Source of the DNA: an uncultured Clostridia bacterium
GTDB lineage: Bacteria; Bacillota; Clostridia; Christensenellales; Borkfalkiaceae
Assembly: GCA_944372565.1 (NCBI GenBank)
Contig: CALVZR010000058.1
Span: 1-5,280, forward strand
DNA: 5,280 nucleotides
Reading direction: 5' to 3'
The notes beneath the pieces are model-generated. The model saw nothing but the letters and a program-made list of their open reading frames with translations. It did not search any database and was not told the DNA's origin. Numbering within the stretch: the stretch's first letter is position 1; every line of letters starts with the position of its first letter. The translations under genes were made by a program, and so were the position numbers. Shown in pieces: positions 1-5,280 of the stretch.

Positions 1-189
1 TGGCGTATCAATCTTACGGAAAAACATGGGATTGAAAATTATCCGTTCGGCGATCGAACCGTATCTCTCGTCTGCGAAGCTCGCGCATCTGAATTCGACG
101 AGCCGCAAATGACGATTAGGCGCGACAAACCCGTTGCCGGCGAAATTATTTGGAAGGGCGGAAAAAAGACCGTGCCAGGGGCAAAATGA
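1..189 (+). CDS. 3' end of an unidentified protein (C-terminal 62 residues)
   Basis: The first frame is open from base 1 to a TGA at 187-189 and gives 62 residues, so the start lies outside the window. The translation begins WRINLTEKHGIENYPFG and ends GGKKTVPGAK. It has no transmembrane segment and no motif I can assign. Alternating hydrophobic and polar residues (DRTVSLVCEARA) and a basic end suit a beta-rich C-terminal domain, as found at the end of many glycosidases, but that is inference from the neighbourhood only. The stop overlaps the ATG of the next gene by an ATGA (186-189), so the two were probably co-transcribed and translationally coupled. I do not recognise the family. Confidence 0.6.
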   Translation, partial: WRINLTEKHGIENYPFGDRTVSLVCEARASEFDEPQMTIRRDKPVAGEIIWKGGKKTVPGAK

Positions 190-650
190 ATTTTTTGGAA
201 TTGAAAGGAAACGATCATTTGGAAAAATTCGCAAAGGCCATGGCATGGCTGAGGGCGCATCCCGGGAGCAAACTTGTGATTCCGCCCGGGGTATATGAAG
301 TGATCGAAAACCGCGCCCGAGCAGTCTTTTCGGATATGCTTTCGGGAAAATACGGGGGCAATCCGCAGGATGTCATGTTCCGCCCCGATTTTCCTTACAC
401 GAGGGTTTTGTATTTTTGCGGGCAGGAGGGGACACGCCTCATTGTAGACGGTGTTACATTGCTTCTCGACGGTTTTTTTGAATTCGTTTCCCTGCGGCAC
501 TGCAAAAACATTTCTGTGCGTGGGCTGATCATCGACTACAAGCGATCTACGACTACGATTAAAGTGCGCGGAGAAGTTTCCCGTAAAGTACAACGGGAAT
601 TACGACGGAATGCACCCGCAGGGTTGGGCGCTGTTTGCGGACGGGCATAA
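186..650 (+). CDS. Truncated right-handed beta-helix (polysaccharide lyase/GH110-like) protein with out-of-frame tail
   Basis: The start is ATG 186, which overlaps the previous stop and has AGGGG (177-181) just upstream; an in-frame ATG at 150 lies inside the upstream gene and lacks support. The frame encodes 154 residues. Residues 1-120 look like the N-terminus of a parallel beta-helix protein: a helical lead, then HPGSKLVIPPGVYEV (about 25-39), the typical first strand of pectate-lyase-like and GH110-like folds, and later DGVTLLLDGFFEF and CKNISVRGLIIDYKR (to R120), which resemble successive coils. Complete family members usually run to several hundred residues. From about codon 121 (base 546) the sequence stops resembling a beta-helix, and its final 34 residues are an out-of-frame reading of a GH2 gene. 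The catalytic coils are missing, so the product is almost certainly inactive. The exact enzyme family and substrate cannot be fixed. Confidence 0.7.
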   Translation: MNFLELKGNDHLEKFAKAMAWLRAHPGSKLVIPPGVYEVIENRARAVFSDMLSGKYGGNPQDVMFRPDFPYTRVLYFCGQEGTRLIVDGVTLLLDGFFEFVSLRHCKNISVRGLIIDYKRSTTTIKVRGEVSRKVQRELRRNAPAGLGAVCGRA

Positions 651-930
651 ATATCAAGGTCAACCCGTGCTGTTTACCGAGTTCGGCGGCATAGCGTTCG
701 TGAGCGAACAGAAAGGTGAGGCGTGGGGTTACGGCAACGGCGCGAAGGACGAGGACGACCTCTGCGAACGGTTTGAACAGCTCATTAAGGGCATAGCCCA
801 AACGGAATTTCAAGGCTACTGTTACACGCAATTAACCGATGTGCAGCAGGAAATTAACGGGCTTCTGTATGCCGACCGCACACCCAAAGCAGACCTTGAA
901 AAACTCAAAAGGATATTTGAAAATAAGTGA
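568..930 (+). pseudogene. C-terminal fragment of a glycoside hydrolase family 2 enzyme (beta-galactosidase/beta-glucuronidase type)
   Basis: Frame 1 is open from 529 to the TGA at 928-930 and becomes GH2-like from about 568 (AEKFPVKYNGNYDGMHPQG). It contains YQGQPVLFTEFGG; the Glu encoded at 679-681 sits where the GH2 catalytic nucleophile is found (TE-Y/F-G). It then has GYCYTQLTDVQQEINGLLY and PKADLEKLKRIFENK, the usual end of the TIM-barrel in this family. Only about 120 residues of a protein normally 550-1000 long remain. The sugar-binding and immunoglobulin-like domains and the acid/base half of the barrel are gone, so it cannot be active. The ATG at 610 could initiate a 106-residue peptide, but I see no convincing ribosome binding site and it lies inside a conserved region. 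It is joined to the beta-helix fragment in a different reading frame. Confidence 0.8.
883..930 (+). repeat. GH2 3'-end direct repeat, copy A
   Basis: These 48 bases, including the stop codon, match 2857-2904 at 43 of 48 positions by hand alignment without gaps. Both encode PKAD(L/V)EKLK(R/K)IFENK followed by a stop. This copy is the natural end of the GH2 fragment. The similarity stops at the stop codon, which fits two paralogous gene ends rather than a mobile repeat. Confidence 0.85.
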
Positions 931-935
931 TAGGT

Positions 936-2873
936 ATGATAAAGTCAGATAATAAGCGCAAAACGTTGAGGACAGCGCACCGCGGACTTGTCGTGGGAAA
1001 CGCCGTTATATCGTCGGCAATTTCCGAGCGCCTGCGTTTTTACGGAATACAGTTTAATCCGAGTTCCTTTCTGGCGGAAGAGAATGAGCTGAAAGCGGCG
1101 GGCGATATTAATTTTTCGTTTGTGATAGACGACATGCGTTTCAACGAAGGTTGGGATATTCAAAGTAATACCTATCCGAAGTTCGAAGCGTGTGCGGAAT
1201 TCGGCGCAGGCTTACGCGCAAGGGTACGCGCATTTGCGCCCGTCACTCCCTTCGATTCGCACGAGTTGTTTTTGCCTGCCGTCATAGTTCGCTTTGTTTT
1301 CAGGAATTGTTCGAATCGGAACGTTGATTTTTCTGTGGCAATGCATTGGACGGGCGCGGAAAGCTGTTTGGAACGGTTTTTCTTTTCGTCCGATGGCAGG
1401 TGTGTAAAAGGGGATAGTTTTTCGGAGCATATCAGGCTTGATGCGGGAGAAAAACGGTCGGTCGATTTCGGATTCGGTATTTATGATTTCAACAACGAGT
1501 GGCGCAATACGTTTCCTGACTGTGATTCGCTTTGCTTATATCTTTCGGAAAATGCCGCTGAATTGGAGCGCGGAACCGACGAATATGTTTCGCTTATACC
1601 CGATTTAGGCGACGAAACTTTGCGCGATTACACGGCATGGTACTCGCAACCTGCCGTTCTTCTCACAAAGTCGGCAAAGGACGGAAACGTGATTACGATG
1701 GGATACCACGAGCTTAACACGCGCGATTCCTTTTGGACGACCTTTTTACATCTCCTGATTTTCCCTGAATTGGAACGCAGAATGATTGAAATTACGGCGG
1801 CGCATCAGCGGACGGACGGAAAAATTCCCACCACGTTGCTTCCCTTAATCGAACGGGAGTACGATCTCGATATCAATGAATATTTTTGTTTGAGGATCGC
1901 GCGGTATTACCGTTATCACCGAGATACGGAATTTTTACGCAGTTATTTTGCGCAATACGTAAAGTCGGTAGAATTCCTTTTGTCGCGCGATTATGACGGC
2001 GACGGTCTGCCTGAGCAGGAACCGCCCACAAATTCTGAGTGTTATTGGGGGGATTGGAAAGACGTGCCGTATATCGGCGGACGGAAGCTGTCGCCGCATG
2101 TTTGCCTGTTGTGGCTTGCCGTTCTCAAGGACGGCGCTTTCCTTGCGCAAGAGATAGGAGAAGGCGATACTGCGGAGCATTTTACGAAACTGTATGAAAA
2201 AGCGTATGCGAAAGTCAACGCCGATTTTACGGGCGGTTCCGACGGCGGACTGTGGTGCAAAGATCATTACAACGAAGTATGGTACGATGGCGTAAAGCGC
2301 ATTCATATACTTGAAGATATGTGCGTTGGTATTTTCTTCGACGTCGTACCTGAGGAACGTGCGGAATTAATGTATCAGGCGTTAAAGAAAAACGAGTGTA
2401 AATTCGGCGTGCGTGAAATCTACCCTTACCGCACGGAAGAGGAGGCGGGAGAACGCGTAGACGCGGCAGGAACTTACCACAACGGCGGTGTGTGGCCGTG
2501 GTTGAATTTTATGGATATAGCGGGCAGATACCGTTACGGCAGAGCGGACGAATGCGAAAAAATTTTCCACGCGCTCGGCTATCACGATCTGACGGTATCC
2601 GACGATTATCGCCCCAACGAATATCTCAACGGTCAAACGGGCGAAAATATGGGGTTTGAAATTCAGGGCTGGTCGGCTGCGGTCATTGCCGCGGTATATT
2701 TCGGGGCATTCGATATTGTATGGAAGGACGGAAGTCCGATAGTAAAATGTAATCTTCCCAAAGACAAAGTTTTTTCGACGAAGCTCGTTTTACCGCGATG
2801 TAAAGTGATTGAATACGTGTGCGACGGAACGGGCGATAACGACTCGCCTGTACTATCCCAAAGCAGACGTTGA
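936..2873 (+). CDS. Six-hairpin (alpha/alpha-barrel) glycosidase, GH116/DUF608-like
   Basis: The product is about 645 residues. ATG 936 is taken as the start; GTG 927, which overlaps the preceding TGA as GTGA, would add three residues. Neither has a good ribosome binding site, so coupling to the upstream reading is likely. The N-terminal third (about 1-230) is beta-sandwich-like; its stretch around YPKFEACAEFG, FAPVTPFDSHELFLPAVIVR and NCSNRNVDFSVAMHWTG recalls the N-domain of GH116 beta-glucosidase/glucosylceramidase proteins. The rest looks like an alpha/alpha toroid: DYDGDGLPEQ (352-361), WGDWKDVP (371-378) and TYHNGGVWPW (513-522) are signatures of the six-hairpin superfamily. Acidic residues in the first two are candidates for catalysis. 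There is no signal peptide, so it is probably cytoplasmic. Glycogen-debranching-like or GH63-like membership remains possible. The last roughly 8 codons (SPVLSQSRR region) overlap a GH2 remnant in another frame, so the native C-terminus has probably been replaced. Confidence 0.75.
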   Translation: MIKSDNKRKTLRTAHRGLVVGNAVISSAISERLRFYGIQFNPSSFLAEENELKAAGDINFSFVIDDMRFNEGWDIQSNTYPKFEACAEFGAGLRARVRAFAPVTPFDSHELFLPAVIVRFVFRNCSNRNVDFSVAMHWTGAESCLERFFFSSDGRCVKGDSFSEHIRLDAGEKRSVDFGFGIYDFNNEWRNTFPDCDSLCLYLSENAAELERGTDEYVSLIPDLGDETLRDYTAWYSQPAVLLTKSAKDGNVITMGYHELNTRDSFWTTFLHLLIFPELERRMIEITAAHQRTDGKIPTTLLPLIEREYDLDINEYFCLRIARYYRYHRDTEFLRSYFAQYVKSVEFLLSRDYDGDGLPEQEPPTNSECYWGDWKDVPYIGGRKLSPHVCLLWLAVLKDGAFLAQEIGEGDTAEHFTKLYEKAYAKVNADFTGGSDGGLWCKDHYNEVWYDGVKRIHILEDMCVGIFFDVVPEERAELMYQALKKNECKFGVREIYPYRTEEEAGERVDAAGTYHNGGVWPWLNFMDIAGRYRYGRADECEKIFHALGYHDLTVSDDYRPNEYLNGQTGENMGFEIQGWSAAVIAAVYFGAFDIVWKDGSPIVKCNLPKDKVFSTKLVLPRCKVIEYVCDGTGDNDSPVLSQSRR

Positions 2874-2904
2874 AAAACTGAAAAAGATATTTGAAAATAA
2901 ATAA
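2848..2904 (+). pseudogene. Residual C-terminus of a second GH2 enzyme
   Basis: In frame 1, bases 2857-2904 read PKADVEKLKKIFENK and a TAA stop, identical at 13 of 15 residues to the end of the GH2 fragment at 883-930. The preceding codons read LYY, against LYADRT in the other copy, so homology may begin at about 2848 with a small internal deletion. Only 15-18 codons survive and there is no start codon. The six-hairpin gene runs over it in another frame and stops at 2871-2873. It shows that another GH2 gene once ended here, or that sequences were joined during assembly. Confidence 0.75.
2857..2904 (+). repeat. GH2 3'-end direct repeat, copy B
   Basis: Second copy of the 48-base repeat at 883-930. 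The five differences include synonymous changes and TGA versus TAA stops. This indicates diverged paralogues under protein-level constraint, not a recent exact duplication. Confidence 0.85.
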
Positions 2905-2909
2905 GGCGG
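2903..2909 (+). promoter_or_regulatory. Ribosome binding site for the 39-residue membrane peptide
   Basis: AAGGCGG, one mismatch from AAGGAGG, overlaps the TAA of the GH2 remnant and lies 7 bases before ATG 2917. The spacing is ideal and is the main support for that start. Confidence 0.5.
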
Positions 2910-2916
2910 AAAATAT

Positions 2917-3036
2917 ATGAGCTTACGAAAATGCAGGCTTATCAATGCGCTAATTGCAATAGTGTTGTTCCTTGTCCTGTTTGCCGATATGTTTTATATA
3001 TTTAACGCGAGAGAATCGAGGCAAAGTAATAGATAA
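2917..3036 (+). CDS. 39-residue single-pass membrane peptide (or truncated N-terminus of a membrane protein)
   Basis: The frame runs from ATG 2917 to TAA 3034-3036 and has a well-placed ribosome binding site. The sequence begins MSLRKCR, then has one strongly hydrophobic segment at about residues 8-29 (LINALIAIVLFLVLFADMF and on), then a short polar, basic tail ending SRQSNR. This is a typical uncleaved signal anchor; there is no clear signal-peptidase site. I do not recognise a family. It may be a genuine small membrane protein, or the start of a larger membrane-anchored protein whose remainder was lost, which would fit the broken genes on its 5' side. An overlapping frame from ATG 2972 joins the GH3 gene but reads unnaturally through this segment. 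Confidence 0.5.
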   Translation: MSLRKCRLINALIAIVLFLVLFADMFYIFNARESRQSNR

Positions 3037-3181
3037 AGTTGCACGAAGAATACGGCTTAACCGCACAAAACTGAAAACGACTCAGGATACGAGCGGCGAC
3101 TATGAGGAACTCACCAATTCCATTCGCGCGGGTTATTACAAAAAAACAACATATGAGATTAAGACAAAAGGAGCGTATTAC
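3037..3181 (+). other. Unassigned 145-base stretch before the GH3 gene
   Basis: No gene, terminator hairpin or convincing promoter was found here. All three frames were read. The GH3 frame is open throughout and gives plausible protein (DTSGDYEELTNSIRAGYYKK), another frame gives LHEEYGLTAQN and a stop, and neither matches a family I know. The stretch may be a leader or the remains of a deleted gene. Its last bases carry the GH3 ribosome binding site. Confidence 0.4.
3166..3173 (+). promoter_or_regulatory. Ribosome binding site of the GH3 gene
   Basis: AAAAGGAG ends 8 bases before ATG 3182. It decides the GH3 start against the longer in-frame ATG at 2972, because the protein also begins there with the usual short GH3 lead (MIKSAKELTAEEKMRLICG). 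Confidence 0.85.
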
Positions 3182-5176
3182 ATGATAAAATCAGCAAAAG
3201 AATTGACGGCAGAAGAGAAGATGCGCTTGATCTGCGGCAAGGATTTTTGGCATACGGACGATCTTGGGGGGAAACTTCCGCAGATTACCGTGGCGGACGG
3301 ACCGGTCGGACTGCGCGTGGTAAAAGAACGCAGGGAGGACGGGACGGAAACCTCCTATCCTGCAGTAGCATATCCGTCCATCCAGCTTTTGGCGAACACA
3401 TGGAGCAGCGAAAGTGCAAGGGAGATGGGTATGTCTCTCGGCGACGACTGTATCGACCGCGATGTGGATATTCTGCTCGCCCCCGGGGTAAATATCAAGC
3501 GCAATCCGCTGAACGGCCGGAACTTTGAATATTTTTCGGAGGATCCTTTTCTCGCGGGAACGATGGCGAAGAGCTACATAGAGGGCGTACAGGGACAGGG
3601 CGTCGGCGTATGCCTCAAACATTTTTGCTGCAACAACCTCGAATACGACCGCCTGCATCAGTCAAGCGACGTAGATGAACGTACCCTGCGTGAGTTGTAT
3701 TACCGCCCGTTTCAGATTGCCTGCGAGGCGAAACCCGTTTCGGTCATGAGCAGCTATAATCGGATCAACGGGACCTACGGTGCCGAATACAGGAGAGGGT
3801 TTGACGTTCTGCGCAATGAGTTCGGTTTTGACGGAGCAATTTTCTCCGATTGGAGTGCCGTGCGCGACCGTACCGCGTCGGCGAAGGCGGGGCTCGATCT
3901 GTCGATGCCCGTATGCGACGACCATTATCAAAAACTGCGCGCGGACTATGAGGCGGGGCGCCTCACAGACGAGGAATTGGACAGATGCGCACAGCGTGTT
4001 TTTGACCTGATCTATCGCTGCAAAGCGATGCATCGGGGCAAGCAAGTCGTCAAAACGGAGAAGAAGCGGGCAGAGGCGGCAAAAGCGATCGCCGCCGACG
4101 GTATGGTATTGCTTAAAAACGACGGTCTGCTTCCGCTCGACGGTGCGAAGCATATTTCCGTCTGCGGTTGCTTTGCAAAGCCCGATACGATTGATATGCT
4201 GCGCGGCGGAGGAAGTGCGGGCGTGGAATGGCTGGACAAGACGTTCGATATCCCCGCCGCACTCGAAAGACGCGGATACGCCGTCGCGTATGAGGGCGCC
4301 TTCCGTTATGACGGCGTGGAATCGTTCAACCAGAACGCCCGCATGGCTCTGCTGAACGCCGCAAAGAGCGACGTGAACATTGTTTGCGTGGGAACGGGAA
4401 ATCCCGTGGAGTACGAGGCGGGCGACCGCAAGACCCTGCGCCTGCCTGAAGTGCAGGAGCGCGCGATTTTGGAAACGGCGGAGCAGAATGAAAATACCGT
4501 TGTCGTCGTATTTGCGGGCGGCGCGGTGGATATGAGCTTTTGGGCGGATAAAGTCAGGGCGATCCTGTACGCCGGGTTCCCCGGAATGGGCGGCGATGAG
4601 GTGGTGGCGGATATTTTAACGGGCGCGATCAACCCGAGCGGAAAACTTTCGGAGACCTTCCCGCTCTCGCTTGCGGATGTTCCCGCGGCGAACGCGTACA
4701 GGTGCGCGGGCGTCACGCGGTATGCGGAGGGGCTGGACGTCGGGTATCGGTATTTCGACACTTACGAGGTTCCCGTGCTCTATCCGTTCGGTTACGGGCT
4801 GGGTTATTCGGAATTTGCATATAAAGAGCTTCTGCTGACCGCAGAGGAAGACGAACTGTGCGTTTCGTGTTCCGTTGAGAACATTTCGTCGCGTGACGGA
4901 AAGGAGATCGTGCAGGTGTATGTGCGCGAATGCGCGCCGCTTGTGTACCGTCCGAAAAAGGAACTGAAGGCATTTTGCAAATCGGAGATCAAGGCGGGTC
5001 AGGCGAAGCCGTTTGAATTTGTTATTCACGGCGATGCGTTCGCGCACTGGTCGGTGGCTGAAAACAAATGGGAAATCACGGACGGCGTATATGAAATATC
5101 GGTCGGCGCGTCGTCGCAGGATATACGTCTGACAGGGAAAATCACGATCGAAAACGGAAAGATTACTGTCATATAA
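3182..5176 (+). CDS. Glycoside hydrolase family 3 beta-glucosidase-type enzyme
   Basis: This 664-residue protein has the full GH3 order. An N-terminal TIM-barrel opens with LTAEEKMRLICGKDFW, then ADGPVGLR (38-45), PGVNIKRNPLNGRNFEYFSEDP, LKHF (K146-H147) and GAIFSDWSAV, where D223 matches the catalytic nucleophile. The alpha/beta sandwich domain has GGGS (342-345), EYEAGDR (410-416, with E412 or E410 as candidate acid/base), and NPSGKLSETFPLS from about 484. A C-terminal fibronectin-III-like domain from about 555 contains SSRDGKEIVQVYV. There is no PA14 insert and no signal peptide, so it resembles the shorter cytoplasmic BglB/BglX-like enzymes that release terminal beta-linked glucose or related sugars. 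EAGDR replaces the more usual EGFDR-type motif. The exact sugar (glucoside, xyloside, other) cannot be told. It is probably transcribed with the GH31 gene 11 bases downstream. Confidence 0.93.
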   Translation: MIKSAKELTAEEKMRLICGKDFWHTDDLGGKLPQITVADGPVGLRVVKERREDGTETSYPAVAYPSIQLLANTWSSESAREMGMSLGDDCIDRDVDILLAPGVNIKRNPLNGRNFEYFSEDPFLAGTMAKSYIEGVQGQGVGVCLKHFCCNNLEYDRLHQSSDVDERTLRELYYRPFQIACEAKPVSVMSSYNRINGTYGAEYRRGFDVLRNEFGFDGAIFSDWSAVRDRTASAKAGLDLSMPVCDDHYQKLRADYEAGRLTDEELDRCAQRVFDLIYRCKAMHRGKQVVKTEKKRAEAAKAIAADGMVLLKNDGLLPLDGAKHISVCGCFAKPDTIDMLRGGGSAGVEWLDKTFDIPAALERRGYAVAYEGAFRYDGVESFNQNARMALLNAAKSDVNIVCVGTGNPVEYEAGDRKTLRLPEVQERAILETAEQNENTVVVVFAGGAVDMSFWADKVRAILYAGFPGMGGDEVVADILTGAINPSGKLSETFPLSLADVPAANAYRCAGVTRYAEGLDVGYRYFDTYEVPVLYPFGYGLGYSEFAYKELLLTAEEDELCVSCSVENISSRDGKEIVQVYVRECAPLVYRPKKELKAFCKSEIKAGQAKPFEFVIHGDAFAHWSVAENKWEITDGVYEISVGASSQDIRLTGKITIENGKITVI

Positions 5177-5180
5177 GGAG
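5175..5180 (+). promoter_or_regulatory. Ribosome binding site of the GH31 gene
   Basis: AAGGAG overlaps the GH3 stop codon (5174-5176) and stands 7 bases before ATG 5188. The in-frame ATG at 5182 is only one base away and too close, so 5188 is preferred. Confidence 0.85.
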
Positions 5181-5187
5181 AATGACT

Positions 5188-5280
5188 ATGGAAACTATTA
5201 TTTTCGGAAACCTCCGTGTAGAGCTCTTGAGCGAGGATATCGTACGCGTCGAATGCGCGGGGAAGGGCGGCTTTTGCGAT
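5188..5280 (+). CDS. N-terminus of a probable GH31 alpha-glycosidase (partial)
   Basis: Thirty-one codons are visible before the window ends. METIIFGNLRVELLSEDIVR, followed by VECAGKGGFCD, matches the pattern of the N-terminal galactose-mutarotase-like domain of GH31 alpha-glucosidases and alpha-xylosidases, in which a strand ending in a V-R-(I/V/L)-E motif is followed by a G-F-x-D segment. The catalytic barrel is outside the window, so the activity is not determined. There is no signal peptide. The strong ribosome binding site and an 11-base gap to the GH3 stop indicate one operon. Another enzyme with the same type of N-terminal sandwich remains possible. Confidence 0.6.
   Translation, partial: METIIFGNLRVELLSEDIVRVECAGKGGFCD

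Noticed and set aside
542..559. Frame-2 reading AIYDYD as the native GH2 sequence just before the junction
   Set aside because: It resembles the HDY-type segment of some GH2 enzymes, but the frame stops at once (TAA 560-562) and six residues are too few. It could mean a frameshift rather than a deletion boundary, but this cannot be settled by eye.
39..593. Long open frame on the minus strand across the beta-helix gene
   Set aside because: It mirrors the plus-strand coding sequence, crosses the junction between unrelated fragments, and shows no recognisable domain or ribosome binding site.
3039..3070. TTGCAC as a possible -35 promoter element ahead of the GH3 gene
   Set aside because: No acceptable -10 hexamer was found at 16-18 bases downstream.
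2972..3181. Upstream extension of the GH3 protein by 70 residues from ATG 2972
   Set aside because: No ribosome binding site, it overlaps the membrane peptide in another frame, and its sequence is unlike a GH3 N-terminus. ATG 3182 has an excellent AAAAGGAG and the expected lead.
3191..4761. Several minus-strand open frames opposite the GH3 gene
   Set aside because: They are shadows of a GC-rich coding region. Their low-complexity, Arg/Pro/Ser-rich translations resemble no family, while the plus strand is unmistakably GH3.
1..5280. Mobile element, phage, CRISPR, toxin-antitoxin or defence system
   Set aside because: No transposase, integrase, inverted-repeat ends, regularly spaced repeats or defence domains were seen on either strand. 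The only repeat is the paralogous GH2 gene end.

Overview
This window looks like part of a carbohydrate-degradation (CAZyme) gene cluster from a Gram-positive-type anaerobe, most likely an uncultured gut Clostridia/Bacillota member. That assignment is inferred from the strong AGGAG-type ribosome binding sites, the tightly spaced same-strand genes and the mix of glycosidase families. It does not come from a marker gene. Everything recognisable lies on the + strand. No tRNA, rRNA, CRISPR array, transposase, integrase or phage gene was seen.

Layout. Bases 1-189 are the 3' end of an unidentified gene. It overlaps by an ATGA (186-189) a gene for a right-handed parallel beta-helix protein. That gene is intact for only about 120 codons and then breaks, around 546-568, into the C-terminal end of a glycoside hydrolase family 2 (GH2) enzyme read in another frame (to 930). 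A six-hairpin (alpha/alpha-barrel) glycosidase of GH116/DUF608-like appearance follows at 936-2873. Its last codons run out of frame over a second, much shorter copy of a GH2 C-terminus (2848-2904). Then come a 39-residue single-pass membrane peptide (2917-3036), a short unexplained stretch (3037-3181), a complete 664-residue GH3 beta-glucosidase-type enzyme (3182-5176) and the first 31 codons of a probable GH31 alpha-glycosidase (5188 onward).

Working together. The intact genes point to stepwise hydrolysis of a plant or host glycan, with GH3 and the six-hairpin enzyme removing terminal sugars and GH31 removing alpha-linked ones. None of the enzymes whose start is visible carries an obvious signal peptide, so they probably act in the cytoplasm on imported oligosaccharides. 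No transporter or regulator lies within the window.

The notable feature is not a new system but damage. Two GH2 3' ends are each joined out of frame to an unrelated gene, a pattern expected from deletions among duplicated glycosidase genes or from a chimeric metagenomic assembly. Hand-counted GC also rises from about 45% in the six-hairpin gene to about 58% in the GH3 gene, which supports a mosaic origin.
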